A DNA stretch of 64,000 bases from NCBI GenBank assembly GCA_008692225.1, contig VICG01000015.1, positions 575,001 to 639,000 on the forward strand. The letters run 5' to 3'. The notes beneath the pieces were generated by a model that saw only the letters and a list, made by a program, of their open reading frames with translations, was not told the origin of the DNA and made no database searches. The DNA comes from Monilinia fructicola (lineage: Eukaryota > Ascomycota > Leotiomycetes > Helotiales > Sclerotiniaceae). How positions within the stretch are numbered: position 1 is the first letter of the stretch; every line of letters starts with the position of its first letter. Shown one piece after another: positions 49,111-62,319 of this stretch. A program made the position numbers and the translations under genes.

Positions 49111-51459
49111 ATGTGCTCTCAATCTGGTAATATCCAAGACCTAGCCGCTTATTCAGGGCATTCGTCTTCGTGTATTGTCGGATCCGAACCAGAGCCTGAC
49201 AGCTCTTCAAGACAGGAATTTGTTCACCCTCCGTCATTACCCTCTGATATGGGGATGCGATACATGACAATTCCAGCGACAGATGATGTACGGTGAGTAG
49301 ACCCCCAAACTTCGTTGGTCATTTCTTTTTCTCCCGATGTACCCCCCGTCAACCTTGCATTTAGGCACATACGCTACTCCTTGAGTTGTCTCTAATTATC
49401 GTCCGTTTCAAAATCATGCATGCATCTACCGCTTGTGCGATCAGCGCTAAAGCTAGTAGTGTGGTGGGCATGCCACGACGCATACATTGTCATTGTTCTT
49501 TTCCAGGCGTTGCACAGCTTAAGCCCCAAATCAAGCCAAACCGCCATGACTTCCGCAATGGTTCGCATCACGCGAGTAGTCCCCGCTATTTTGTACCACT
49601 GACGGCTGTGTTGGCTGTCATACATATGCAGTCCAACTGGGCATCATTACCGCCATGAAGAATTTTAGCCCACAGATCGTGTTCCCTGAGAACCTTAATT
49701 TTTTTTTGGGTGTCACAATCATGTTAGACCCGTGGCTGATTGATAGCTCAGTTTCAGTCCCGATTCCGGTAACTCTCACAGTCCTGTGTTCTCGATAGAA
49801 CCTACGATACCAAGCTCAATCCCGTCCAATATCCCCTTCCCTCCATACGCGCATGCCTACCCGCCGACGCTGAACGGTCCCACGTACTCAGGTGGGAGCA
49901 ACCCGTACTTTTCTCCGAACTCATCCTTATTTTCTATGCCCGATATTAAACCCCGCTTGAGCTCTATGTACGTACCTTCCACCCCCTTTTAAGTACTTCG
50001 ATACACCATCATTTTCTGTGCACAGATAATAATGATCTATCCGCACAGTCACTCCTCCCCTGGAATGGCACCACCCTCGCGCTCACCAGCCTTAACACAC
50101 CCACAATCGCCAATAAGCACACGAGATCTATACGCAGGTGCAACACCACATTTACGCAGAACGGACGGGATTTCAAGATCTCCGTCGACGTCTGGAACGG
50201 TAAGAGGCGTGCCGTTATCACCATCCAACAGCGGCTTCACAAGTCCAACAAATATGGAAGGCTCTCAACTCGGAGGGCAGCTTACCCCTCCTCTCAATCC
50301 AACAGAAGTCATACATACTTTGCAGGCGGCTGATGGACAGATCATCACCCCAGAAATCTTTGGGAAAATTGACAAAGGGTTTTTCATGGCAGAAAACGAC
50401 TGGACTTGCTACCGAAGAAATTACTTTTCCCTGAGTTGCTCATTTACACTTCAGCCAATCGTTCCAACTGGAAGATTGCATCTTCTGTTACCGGGTGGGC
50501 TGAGGCCACAAGTGCAACAATTCGCCATGTCCATCGCTGCTGTGGTGGATTCGCGCGATGGAAAATCAATCGAATTGGTCCAACATACTCCGAAACGAGA
50601 CAAAGGGCCACAAGATAAGCCACCTCGAATTACCGTGGCCCCACGGCCACATACAACGCATAACATGTATGGTGGTGATGGCGGAATTGGCGGTGGGCCA
50701 CGCGGAATGTACGATGGATCCTTTGGCCAGTCGCCAAACACCACACCAAGCGAGGCAACTTTTGAGCGCATTCAATTCAAAAATGCGACCGCAAACAATG
50801 GAAAAAGGAGGGCGGCGCAACAGTATTATCATTTGTTGGTGGAACTTTTCGCAGATCTAGGAAATAACCAAAGTCATTCGGAGCGCTGGGTGAAAGTTGC
50901 AGTTCGTATGTCCGCACCAATGGTTGTGCGGGGTCGATCACCTGGCCATTACCAAAGCGAACGGCGAGGAAGCAATGCAAGTTCCGGGCCGGGAGGGGCT
51001 GGAGGGGCTGGTGGAGGCGGCTCATATACACCATCTGGCGGATCGTCCCGCACCCCGGGTGATATTACCATGTCTGGTACTTCTTCGATGCTTCCTGGTC
51101 CCAGCAGTTATGGGTCTTATGATGGTCGATCACACCACTATCGCACCGGGCCGCTGCAAATACCGATGGAGCCCACTCTTTCAGCAGAAGAAGCAAAAAA
51201 TATTGAAGAAGCTCCGTGTTACATGTATTATCCGACTCCACTCTGGGAAGGCGCGGAACCACGAAATCAATTGCCCAGTCTTCCCGAATATACGCCGGGT
51301 AAAATTAAGCAAGAATATAATACGAGTGGTTATTCCCTACCCAGCATTAGTGGTGCACAAGATACTTTGGGGAGGCATTGTGGGAGGTGGGAAGGAGTTC
51401 CGGAGTCCAAGGGATATTTTCCGACCATGGCATTGACGCAAGAACTTAATATTAGCTAG
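49111..51459 (+). CDS. vib1: VIB-1/XprG-like NDT80-family transcription factor
   Basis: Three exons (49111-49292, 49782-49971, 50026-51459) join to 601 aa; the middle donor used is GTACCT at 49972, because the nearby GTACGT would break the frame. The NDT80/PhoG DNA-binding domain lies at about residues 225-420: EVIHTLQAADGQIITPEIFG, KIDKGFFMAENDWTCYRRNY, FAMSIAAVVD, IELVQHTPKRDKGPQ, FERIQFKNATANNGKRRAAQ and ERWVKVAVRMSAPMVVRGRS. The flanks are S/P/G-rich and disordered. The HTPKRDKGPQ block and overall order match VIB-1/XprG rather than Ndt80 itself. Such factors control heterokaryon incompatibility, extracellular proteases and starvation responses in Neurospora and Aspergillus. The reading frame is also open just upstream of ATG 49111, so an earlier start or 5' exon is possible. 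Confidence 0.85.
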
Positions 51460-53308
51460 CCATCAGAGATGGAGGATTAGTCGCAACCTCAACTCGCGAT
51501 ACAATTGGTGTGCTATGATACGAAGCAGCCCTCCCTCGTACCTTTATCTTCTCACGTTTTTCACACCCCGTCATGGTATAATTTTAATTTTATCTTTGCG
51601 CATCACATTTCCATCGACGGTTCTGGCAATTATCGTTCGGAGTATAATGGATTGGCTCATCGCTAGGTTGCTTGCAGAAAACATTGGATTGTGGAATTGA
51701 TTGGCGCATGGAATGGGATAGGAGTGAAGGCTCAAGGGATATCATAACTCATTTGATTGGGACATTTACTTGGGGGGATACTACAAAATTGAATGGCATC
51801 GAATTCATCTCATCTCGACCCGACCCTACATACATATACATACATATAAGATGGATCGAATGGATGGGATGGATGAATGGAAAAGCTTGCATCTAGGTCT
51901 GGTCTCGGATGGGACGGGAAAAAAATTATATCGGATTTCGGTGATGGAGTTGGATTTGGGCTCCGGCACTTTTTCTTTCGTGGGGATCTCGGCCTTGGGA
52001 ACGACGGATGAATGGATGGATGGACAAAGCGGGTTTCAACGGGTTGGGATGGATGGGTATATGATTTCGCCAATCGCGGATCCGGGTGTTTTTCTTTCGA
52101 GCATTGTTCATGGATTGTTCCCCGCGCATTTCTCTTGTTTCTTTTTCTTTTTCTTTTCTCGCTGCCGGGTTGCGCTTGAGGATTTTGAGGGCTCCTTCTT
52201 GGACGCGCTCTTGCTTCTTTCGCATCGCCTCGGCCTCACACGTTGTTCCTCTTTGCATGCATCTGATTCTTTCTTCTATCTGCACTGCGCGTTTGTCGTT
52301 GCTCTCCTCTCCTCTCCTGTCCTCTCCGGAGGGAGAACCTCCTGTCGAGGAACACATTTGAATTGTGGGCTGTGGTCAAATGAGCCATTTTGTTCTTTCG
52401 AGTTGCATCTGTTGTTGCCTGTCATTTTTGAGTGTGGGGATCGAGACCGAGGGGAGGAGAGGGGAGGAGAGGTGAAGGGCGGAGTGATGGCCGTATGGCA
52501 AATTGACCCCGATTACAGCGGCGCGTGGGGATGCCGCATGCCCTTGGGCGCGTGAGGGGGACGCAGATTGAAACTTGGGGATGGAGGGGCAGATTGAAAC
52601 TTGGGGATGGAGGGGCAGAGGGAATGGAAAAGTGCGAGCGATGTTCTTGTTGGCGCCTTGATGATGTTTTGTGCGCTTTGTGGTTGTGCCATGTCGGTCA
52701 GTTAGTTGATTAGTCGGTCAATGCAGGAGGCTTTTGTCGATGTATGTGTGTGTGTGTATCCACGTGATGACGTTAACGGTGAAGACGAGTGCTGCAATGT
52801 GACTAGATCTTATGAGTATGATCCCTTTCTCTTTCTCTTTTGATAAATTTCAGCGCAATGCAGTGCAGCAGTATAGCACGACGCGTGTTATATCCATATT
52901 ATAAAAGAACCTCCTCCGTAACTCCATTCCTCCATTTCTCCAATCTATTTTAGCTATTCTGGATATTCTAGATATCCCGTTTATACAAGTTGGTTGGTTA
53001 ATTTAGCAAGCTAGTGTGAGGATACAGATGCAGCTGTTAGATATCATTTTAGACCACTCGAGTAGGAAGACTTTTATGTGATTGGAGGGTAAAGTTTGAG
53101 GTGTTTAGAGAGGAGGTTTGATGTCTATTGTTGCATTGGATGTTGAGACGGTTGAAATTTCCACCTTCTTCCAAGGAGCAAATTGCATGTATCTTTTGTA
53201 TCGAGCAAGACATTTTGCAAAGCAATTTCATCGATTCTAATAGCTAGACTAAACGATATCTTGGTGAGTAAACCTGAACTTCAGCCTTTCGATCCTCAAC
53301 AAGATTGA
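51460..53308. other. 3' flank and convergent spacer
   Basis: Between the NDT80-type gene (+) and the aldo-keto reductase (-). The 261-aa ORF 51770-52555 is low-complexity and unsupported. A GGATG-rich tract lies near 51840-52060. Confidence 0.5.
52564..52617. repeat. 27-bp tandem duplication
   Basis: The unit GCAGATTGAAACTTGGGGAT plus GGAGGGG occurs twice in direct, essentially perfect tandem. Confidence 0.85.
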
Positions 53309-54399
53309 CTAATACTCGCAAAGGGCAGCGGCAGCAGGTGGATATCTATGACCCTGAACTGGAAAGCTAGCAAGTATATCAGTGATCTTCTTGAGATCTC
53401 TGTCCGTCAACTCGATATCTGTAGCATTCTCTTGGATCCTAGACTCAGATCTCGCACCAAAGACCGGGACAATCAAAGGATAACCAGGCTTTCTGCTCTG
53501 AGACTTGATCCAACACAAAGCCAACTGTGCCGGCGTGCAGCTTTTTTCCGTCGCCAAACTTCTCAATTCCTCCACCAAATCCAAATTCTTCTGAAAATTC
53601 TCGGGTTGAAAACGTGGAAAGCTGCGTTGGAGATAGACCTCTGGTATATCCTCCCGACTCTTGACCTGGCCCGTCAACATGCCTGCTCCAAGGGGCGTAT
53701 GAGCAACCATGACGATTCCCAACTCCCCACAAACTTCAGCGATTCCATTCTCGAAAACGTCTGTAGCCCACAAGCTAATCTCCGCCTCAACCATATCGAT
53801 CTTCGCAACTGTACTTGCACGGAGGATAGACTTGGCTGCAACTTCACTCAACTGGATTCCGCCAATCAATCCCTTCTTCACACACTCATCCAATGCTCTA
53901 ACTGTCTCCTCAATTGGTGTCTTCTTATCTTGACGTCCCATACCAAAGAGATCGATCTTCTTCACACCTCCCAAGATCTGGTTTGCATTTGCGACAAATC
54001 TGTAGACAGCCGCGGGAGAGCTATCCATTTGCAAAGTCTTCATGTCCACAACACCACTCTTGATACAAAGGACCACCTTGTCAACATCTTCAGGATATTT
54101 GGCGAAGTAGCGGGCGACGAGATGAAGAGAATTGTTATCTGGGGAACCATAGAAGTCGGCACCATTCCAAAGATTAACTCCAGCTGCAAGTGCAGCTCTC
54201 ATCACGGGGAAGGCAATGCTATCCGGAGTCTGCTCTCCATGCCAGGTCATACCTAAGAAGATCAGCTATATGTATTTGGCGCGAGAAAGCTGTCCATATG
54301 ATGGAGGATGACGAATCGGGTGAAGAGTGAGCAGAAAGCAGACTTACGCATAAGACCCAAACCATTCTGGGTGATTTCTTTTCCTGCAAGAAAAGGCAT
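53309..54399 (-). CDS. aldo-keto reductase, pyridoxal reductase type
   Basis: Two exons (54348-54399 and 53309-54252) with a 95-nt intron give 331 aa. The N-terminus GLGLMRMTWHGEQTP and VNLWNGADFYGSPDNNSL supply the Asp/Tyr of the AKR tetrad, and VVLCIKSG the Lys. Later blocks are IGGIQLSEVAAKSI, VEAEISLWATDVF, VMVAHTPLGAGMLTGQV and the NADPH-binding end IVPVFGARSESRIQENATD. This pattern and length fit the AKR8 family, whose type member is S. pombe pyridoxal reductase Plr1 (pyridoxal to pyridoxine with NADPH, vitamin B6 salvage). Other aldehyde substrates are possible. Cytosolic, no targeting signal. Confidence 0.87.
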
Positions 54400-57330
54400 C
54401 TTTGCTTTCGTTTGATGGAACTTGTTTCTTTGAAACTGTGATATCAACTCGAAACGAAAACGTGAAGTTTGTCAACTGATCCTTGATGATGGTCAGTGAA
54501 TTTACTCTAAAATCGAGTTTTTTCCAGTCATCAAAGAAATAGCTTTTAAGCTCTGCCCTGGTCTAACTCACTTGTACTGCCCCAAAGAGATTTGAAGGTT
54601 TACTAAAGGTGATAGAGAAGGCTTGGTAAGGGTTTCAGAGGGATAGAATATAAGAACCAGTTTGTCAACTGACTAAGTGATCAAGCTATATATGATATCT
54701 AGGAGTTTTTGATAGAGGAGAAGTATTGATAGGGAGAAGTATTGATGAAGAAAGAAACTATTGCGTAGGAAGTTCCAAAGTTATAAGATAAAATCAAGGA
54801 GTTAAGGAGAAGTCTCCGAAGCTAATCAAGGTTTCGATTCCGCTTGGTAGGTTACGGAAGGAACGAAGCACAAACGACGAGTGAAAGGACGTCCCTTTTT
54901 TCAAAATCCACTTCTTTGAAATCCTTCATGCTTTCTTCCAGTAGTTAGTCGTACTAGGGGATTGTACAATACATAAACGCCGGTATCTCCGGTCTCGTTG
55001 ACTAAGTGACAGTTACACTCGTGACGCTGGTGACGCTGGTGACGCTGATGGGTAACACCATGTCCTTCATATCAGTGAATGAGAACTGCCGTTCCAAGAC
55101 CATTCAGCTCTCTCAATCCAAGATTCCAGATCAAGATCCAAAGGACTGTATGTTGAATACTAAAGGCAAGACCAAGATTGTTCTACTCTAGAACATCATA
55201 GGTCACACAGATCGTACGTGCTTGACATTCGATTGAAGATCATCCATTCTTAAACCCATTTTAAAGAATGACATTTCATCGAACAACATTTAAGAAACAT
55301 TCCATAACGAAGCCACATCAATAAAAGATATGATCACGCTCTTGCGCATTGAATCTGGTCTACAGTGCCTTTTGTGCGTCATGACAGAAACCTTGTTCTC
55401 GGATTGTATTGAGTGCAACTTAGCTTTGCCCAAAGACAATAATATCAGAGTGATGTTCTCAGGGTCTTGACTTTTTTACAGCATAATATTCAGAACATAT
55501 GTCTCAATGATCACCATTGAAGTAGTAAGTATACATGTTCGCTTCATTTCGCCAGCTAGTAAAGGTTGAGAACATGGTATTCAGTTTTGATAATTTCCCT
55601 TCATCAAAAATATAAGTTCAAAACGTAACTCATCGTGAAGCTTTCCTATCTCGAATTTTATTGCCTGACTGTTTATAAAAGATACCGCTACCATGTTTGG
55701 TGCGTTCCATCTTGCACGAGATTATCGTCGGCTGCCTGGACTTCTTTTATCAAGTCCTCACTAGAATCTTGCCTCTGTATGTCTGGGGAGATGAACGATG
55801 CCATTTACTGACACTCAAGACGGGTTTTCCTGGTTCACCTTCGCACTACCAATCTCTCCTTATGGACGACTGGACTTTGTCCATACTTATTGCTTTGGAA
55901 TCGGAAACGATGGCTCGATTAAAACCAATACTTCAGATATATGTTATCCCACGAAAGTTCAGACATGAGCAGACTTCTGACTGACGCTGAATTCTTGGGT
56001 GAAATCATAGTTTCTAAGAGCCAATCAACTCTGAGGCTTTCAATCCCAGATTTATAATCATGAAAGTTCTGCAGACTGCACAAAACGTGCGCTTCCTGTT
56101 ATATTTGAAAATTAGATACAAAATTGTCGCTTAAATTTGACTTATACAAGTTGCTGAATGTTTGGGAGGTCTATCAAGTGTCTTAGACGAATCTGTTGGC
56201 GACACACTTTCCCAATATAGATCTAATTACGCAATTTAATTGAACAAGTAAGATATAAGCTTAGATGTTGAGATGCTCTGCCCAAGTTGTACAGTCCTGA
56301 GATGTAATTCGTAACAGTCGATCAACCTGATCAACACTTTTTAACAATGAAGGTCGGGAGAAGCAAGTGGCATATAGTAGGAAGATACAAAAGATATACT
56401 GTTACGCAGGAACTATGCCTATATAAGCCCCCTTAACAACTTCTTCGGAAGTGGCGTCACCTTTGATGTGATATAGGTGCTCCAAGGCAACATTCATGAT
56501 TTTCTCGTATGAGGTGCAATCGATGCAGAACCATGAGACCAGCACAAGAAACCCGATTGTATACTAAGATTGCCTTTTGTAACACATAATTGAGACCTTG
56601 TAACTTGGATGATGGAGGAACTTCGCAAGTCATCAATCACTTCACGGCTGAAGTGAGAAGAACTTACTATTCTGGAACTCAATGCATCAACAGTATCCCA
56701 TCTTCAGAAAAGGGAAATGGCCGCGGTGTTCATGATATTGAAATGCTTTATCCAGGCCCCCATCAAGCTTCGATGGAACTAGGTCAAAGAAGTTTATTGT
56801 CGCCGTAAATAATCTAGAGGCATACGAAGCAGCACGACTAGCTCTCATAATGCTTCCAAAAATCAAGAATCCAGTCATCGTAGATCAGTTCGATTTTTGA
56901 ACTTTTGTACAGCGGAGACGCGTCATTTATTGCAGCAGGAATCATGTTCATACAATCCAAGTCCTCTATTAGAACTATTATTGTAAAGACACAAAGATAG
57001 GTAACCGGGAGAGTAGGAAGACTTTCGGAAGTATCGTGCGAGAATCAATAATGCTTTTAGATGACAATTGTTGATTTTCGTAAGAAAAACACCTTGATCA
57101 TTAGATTTTAGCGAGGTATAAGCTTCTGATTGACTGTAAGAGTGGAACGAGAAGACATTTGTGTTGTCTGAGCATGAAACTCTCCCTATGTAAATATTAT
57201 AAATATCATCAACGATTATTTATTCCCGAACTTCTATTTGACCCCAATCCTTCACAATCTTCCTTTTCTCCTATCACACTCCATCATGACCTACAACGCC
57301 AGAATGGAAATTCTGGATTTGCACCCAACC
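54400..57330. other. intergenic, no gene seen
   Basis: Short ORFs near 55697-55984 and 56494-56878 on both strands lack family resemblance. A short GTGACGCTG repeat lies near 55018-55045. Confidence 0.45.
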
Positions 57331-58686
57331 TCATCTAACATACGCAGGAGGTAGATTCGCCAGAGCAAAACCATCATTCTCCTCATCTCTCACAACATCC
57401 CCTTGATTCCTTAGCACATGAGCCCCCTCCCCTTGAACGCCCCTTGATTCCCCCAGCCCATCATACGCCGGCGCATGCTCATAAGCCGGCAACGGGGTCA
57501 TAGATCCCGAGGCTGCTGTCTCCGGTCGACGCGTTGGGCTATACGCCACGGGATTCCGAAACATGGGAAGTGCGGCAATTTGTCGACGCAGTTCCTCATC
57601 TCTCGTCGTCGTCTCTCGTCGACGTAATTCTTCATCCTCGCTCATTCTCCTCATCATTGACTGTCGAGACGCGGAGTTCTGCTGGAAGATGGGAAATGAA
57701 GCGACTTGTCGGCTAACTTCCTCATCTACGTTAAATCTTGACGTCGGGCGTGTTGCTCGGGAGGGTGAAGGTTCAGGGGCTGATGGATGCTTGGGTAGAG
57801 AGTCTTGGAAGATGGGATAGCTTGATACCGCTTCATGCAATTCATCATCTACTCTTCTTCTCATATAGGCCATTGATCCACCGGGACGGAGCGAGTAGAT
57901 GGAATCTGCTTCTGGGATAGGACGTGAGATGACTTGAGTACCATTCTCATTGGTCAAATACGTTTCCTGGAACCTTAGGGGTCTATCGCTATTGGTCGCG
58001 ATGGATTGGATTCTTCCATGTTCCGGTCTGGTAGCTACACTTGGTGGACTGGTAATTACAAACTCATCGTCTAAATGTGTTCGCACATTTCTAGCATCAG
58101 ATCGAGCCCCTTCATTTTCCGGCTCAATCGTAGCACCCAAAGCCGCCCTCGCTAAACCCATCTCGCCCGTTGGCCTTCCTCTTGCATCGCGCTCTTGATG
58201 GGTAATTTGTTGCATCAGTGAAGATGGAGACGAAGAAGGGGTTGGATCAATCGTGGCGCCCAACGCAGCTCTTGCTGCACCCATCTCTCCCGTCGGCCAT
58301 CCAGAAGTTGGCCCATCTGAGAAACATGTCCGCCGACTCTGAGGATCGAATGTTCTCGATCGTGATAGTAATCGACGCGAAGAGCTATCCCTTTCTTGCT
58401 CACGAATTCTGCGGCAGCAAAATCGACAACCATAGAAAATCAGGATACCGAAAAAGGCTGAAACACCGAATATTACTGCTATATGCCATAATATAATACC
58501 GTCTCTAGGCTTTATACCTGTCGTTAATTCCTCCGCACGTTTATGAATAAAAACGTTTGAAGTTTGGTGTACGTTTTGCGCGAATATAGCTGCTGCCGTT
58601 CTCATGTACTGATGTCCTCCATCTTGAAGGATCTCCCTGGTCGGAGAACCGGCGCTTTCAGGTAATGGGATAAACATCCTGCTCAA
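57331..58686 (-). CDS. single-pass membrane protein with internal repeats and PPxY motif
   Basis: An intronless ORF of 451 aa. A short N-terminus with a dibasic KR (49-50) precedes one TM segment (about 63-86, IILWHIAVIFGVSAFFGILI), followed by Cys/Arg-rich juxtamembrane residues, so the long tail is probably cytosolic. The tail has two copies of PTGEMGxARAALGATI (about 131-146 and 172-187) and three copies of a DEExxxxVxSxPIF module (about 279-294, 320-335, 362-377). It ends in LPPAYVR, a PPxY motif (446-449), with LPAYEHAPAY nearby. PPxY motifs bind WW domains such as those of Rsp5/Nedd4 ubiquitin ligases. Family not recognised; a role as a ligase adaptor or endocytic cargo is inference. 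Codon usage looks like that of the other genes here. Confidence 0.8.
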   Translation of the reverse strand: MSRMFIPLPESAGSPTREILQDGGHQYMRTAAAIFAQNVHQTSNVFIHKRAEELTTGIKPRDGIILWHIAVIFGVSAFFGILIFYGCRFCCRRIREQERDSSSRRLLSRSRTFDPQSRRTCFSDGPTSGWPTGEMGAARAALGATIDPTPSSSPSSLMQQITHQERDARGRPTGEMGLARAALGATIEPENEGARSDARNVRTHLDDEFVITSPPSVATRPEHGRIQSIATNSDRPLRFQETYLTNENGTQVISRPIPEADSIYSLRPGGSMAYMRRRVDDELHEAVSSYPIFQDSLPKHPSAPEPSPSRATRPTSRFNVDEEVSRQVASFPIFQQNSASRQSMMRRMSEDEELRRRETTTRDEELRRQIAALPMFRNPVAYSPTRRPETAASGSMTPLPAYEHAPAYDGLGESRGVQGEGAHVLRNQGDVVRDEENDGFALANLPPAYVR

Positions 58687-61093
58687 GATTTATGTAGTGC
58701 TGGTCAGGGTATTATTCGAACTTGAACTTCAAGTTATAATCCGTGAGTATCTTAAGTCCCTAGTTGGAAAGTTCCCATCAAACTAAAAAATACTTCAAGT
58801 TTCTCGTTTTTCAAAAGACCTCTCTTGCTTAAAGGTTCCAAAAAGTGCAAACGCAGGAACTGGACACTTTCTTATATATATATTTTCTCCTACCAAGAAG
58901 CCGTTTAATAGTTTCATACTCCAAGAACCTTAGTACGTCCATTTTCCTTCAACTGGTCATGAACTTGCCAACTAGTCTCTAGCCAAGACCAAAAGTGGTA
59001 AAGGACAAAGCTATATCCTGATCGTCTACTTTAGCATCAGAGCTAACACCCCCTTAACATCCTTACTGCACATCACTGGGAAACGGCCACCTAATGGTCT
59101 CCGAATAGTGTTCAACGAGATCGATGTTACATACGTGGTAATTGTCGTAAGATTACATCAACCTTAATCTTAAAATCCCACAACAAGTCGTCACACAGAA
59201 CGAGAATATCGAAGAATACCGAGAGTCTACCCATGACCATCAGCTCCCCTCCAATTCCACGATTCCACCCATTCCCTGAATCAGTACAGCGCCCCAAAAA
59301 GCTTGTCACGACTAGTATGACCACCTAGCACACCTAGTGCATCTAGTCTTCCTACAAAGTGGGGTACACAAGCTTATACTATGTACGCACATGTCACTCA
59401 TTCAGCCATTCGTTCACTTAATCACTCAATCACTCAATCATCCAAACCAGCCCTCAGCGCATTGAACACATTCGGAAAAACAGGCAAACAACTCGACTGC
59501 GTTGCAACTTGCAAGACGTTGCATACACAAGGTCAAGATATCACTGATGAATAACAGAAAAGACCCAGTCTCAAGATCAGCAAAACATAACACCATCTAA
59601 GATCACGTCTTCCCTCTTCCTCTCAACCACCCAACCTACCCAACACCCCCATCCCCTTGCACCGAAATCCGCGCCGTGATTCTGCACGACATTTGATCCC
59701 GCTCGCATGACTCCATCCCGCTCGCATGACTCTATCCCGCTCGCATGACTCCATCCGCCGCCGAGAATTTGACGATCCTAGAAATTCCCTAGTCTTCCCC
59801 ATCCATGCATGATATAAGCGACAGATCAATCTTCCTACTGATTAGTATGCAACTTGTTTCCCATCTCGCCAATTCTGTTTTTCACCCCAGCTCCATCCAT
59901 GACCATTGCCAACTACTTCATTCCTCCGATGGTTTAACGTGATACACTTCCACATCCCTCCAACCATCCAAAGAAAAATCGCAAACCACAAACCAGGTCC
60001 AAGTTCCAACAACCTACCTATCTACCTAAGCCTATAAACAGACCTCAAGACCTCAGACGTTTAGGTATTAAGGGTGAAGGGTAATTCTTGGGCGATCCGT
60101 TTGTTTCTTCTCCTTCTTCTTCATAACATAATATCAACGCGCTTATCAATTATACCATCTCCTATACCCCCCCATACCTCCTCTTATATCTCCTCTTATA
60201 CCTCCCTCCTGCCCCCTTTCCTATCTCTCCCCCTTCCCACCTTCAACCCTATCCTCACCCTCTCCTCACCCCTTCAAATATCCCTCACCCCAAAATCACA
60301 ATATAAAACACACCTATAAAACATACACATAACCCACAATACAATCAATACCTTCCGTCGAATTAAATCAAATCAAACCAAACCAAACCAAACCATACAA
60401 ACAAAATCCAAAAAAGCGGTAAAAAAATCAGTACAATACTCGAATGCTAAATTAACCATCTAGGTACCAATCAGCTTTGCCATCCATCCGTCTATCCACC
60501 CATCCGCCCATCCACCCACCCATCCATCCATCACTTCCAAAGATAAACTACACACGTACGCCAGAAACGCGCCAACGATACAAACCAATTGTGCTGGCAA
60601 GACAAGTACTAAAGGTTTCTCTTTCGGAATGCAAGAATCACCATCTCATCTTTCGTACAGAGTTTCTCCAATTGTTCATTGACAAGTTAGGTCAATCATG
60701 GCGAAAATGAAGAAATAGAAAGTCCATTTAGATAAAAACCTTAATTCATCCCCCACCCCATGCCTTGTAACAGATCGCATCACCACCCAACCTCACTCTT
60801 AGTTGACGCAAACGAATCTCGAGTCTCCTACAAATCGCCAGAAAAGAAAACATCAAGTCAGAAAGATAATCCACAACGCAGGTATCAATTCCCAATTTTT
60901 CATCGAGTCATCTTCGATGGTGATTTGAGCATGATTTTGGTATCAAATTTTTATGGCGATTAAGCACTTCCACCATCACGATTCTTTCGGTAGCTGGCCT
61001 GCATAGAAAACGCTTCATCAGCTAACTGAACTATGGTATTCTAACAAAACTGAAAATAACATGCTGTCCAGGAATAGGGAAGAAGAAATAACA
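58687..61093. other. intergenic, no gene seen
   Basis: C-rich and CT-rich spacers with TCC and AACC short repeats (60115-60260, 60370-60400) and CATCC repeats (60480-60535). No supported gene. Confidence 0.5.
59698..59757. repeat. 20-bp tandem repeat, three copies
   Basis: CCGCTCGCATGACTCCATC with T variants occurs three times in direct tandem. Confidence 0.85.
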
Positions 61094-62319
61094 TTATAAG
61101 GCGGAAAATGCCTCGGAGCGTCTCACTTCTTGCTCGACTTGAAGACCGTCAACAACGGGGGCAAGTTCACTGAGAATTTCATATGCCTTCTTATGGAATT
61201 CGAGTTGGGCGGCGATAAGATCGGCAAGGTTTCGGAGTGGCTCAGGGGTATCGAGGACCTAAATTAGCGCATCAGCTTGATTTCCCAGAACATGTATAAG
61301 AAGATGAAGACGTACATTCTTCATAACACCAACAGCTTCCTCAGTTTGTCCAACAAACTCATCCTCAGCTTGCTCAATCTCAACTCTAGCTTCCTCACTA
61401 ATAGCCTCGTCCTCATTACCATCATGTTGAGGAGTTGCTTGACCAGGTAAATGCCAGCCTGGGTTCTTAGCTCTAGCCTTGGCAGCATCAAGCAATAATC
61501 TTGAATTCTCTACACTCTTCCTAGCACGAGTCGCAAACATCAGATTAGTGTTCAATGTCGTAGACCAACCTGCGAGGAAACGACTTTGAATTTGACTATC
61601 TTGTGCGAGTCTTGCTTCTCCAACGCGTTCTTCGGCAAGAGCATATTTCTCAAGGGCGGTAGCCAAAGGGTCTTCATTTCCAGACGCATTTTGTTGTTGA
61701 AGGATTTGACTAGATGCTAGAGAGGCGCGAGCGATGGCATGATTGAAGGTTTTTGGTTGGGGTTTAGCGGATGGGGGGGCAGTGAGGGCAGCTTGAGCTT
61801 CGGCGGGGGATGTAGCAGAGGAGAGGAGTTGGACCTTTTCGGAAACGGTGCGACCGAGATCATTGAACTATCGGTGGATGAGAGGTTAGCAAAGTATACC
61901 ATACCCAATGAAGAATAGGACGACAGACCGATTCGGACAAATTTTGTGGGTAATCGTATCCTTCGTGGGAGAAGTTTGACGTGACAGATAGCATCTTCTG
62001 GTGAACCTTCTTCAATGCATCGACCCTTTTCTCCAACTCAATATAATCGGGAGGAAGTTGAGTCTACCACCAAGTATTAATTCACGATTCTCTTTGTGCA
62101 ACGACACAACACATCAAATCACCTTATCCTCAGACTGGCCCAGTCTCTCTTTAACATATTGTTGAGTTCGAGCTGCGAATGGGGTGAACGAGGCTCTATT
62201 GATATGATCATTAGCTTGCGATTGATTGATATCCCTGAAGGTGGAAGGGGAAGTGGAAAGCTCGGAATCTGTTCTTACGAGACATTCTTGCCAAAGGCTT
62301 GAAATTTGGAGAAATCCAT
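61094..62319 (-). CDS. gvp36: Gvp36-type BAR domain protein
   Basis: Five exons (62279-62319, 62123-62195, 61929-62063, 61316-61867, 61094-61258) join to 321 aa; all phases fit. It begins MDFSKFQAFGKNVS, then SFTPFAARTQQYVKERLG, a coiled-coil-rich body (ELEKRVDALKKVHQKML, FNDLGRTVSEKVQL), and ATALEKYALAEERVGEARL, FLAGWSTTLNTNLMFATRAR, SRLLLDAAKARAKN. An acidic insert and a last helix ADLIAAQLEFHKKAYEIL finish the BAR fold. The family member in yeast is Gvp36, a Golgi/endosome BAR protein for membrane curvature, endocytosis and vacuole biogenesis. The ATG is the first one, with a good context, and the frame is intact. Confidence 0.88.

Noticed and set aside
50897..51436. 179-aa ORF inside the NDT80-type gene
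   Set aside because: Out-of-frame shadow of a long real exon.
51770..52555. 261-aa ORF after the NDT80-type gene
   Set aside because: Low-complexity, with GGATG repeats and pyrimidine runs; no family resemblance; lies where the 3' UTR is expected.
54810..54850. tRNA-like B box (GGTTTCGATTCC)
   Set aside because: One base too long, and no A box or acceptor stem nearby.
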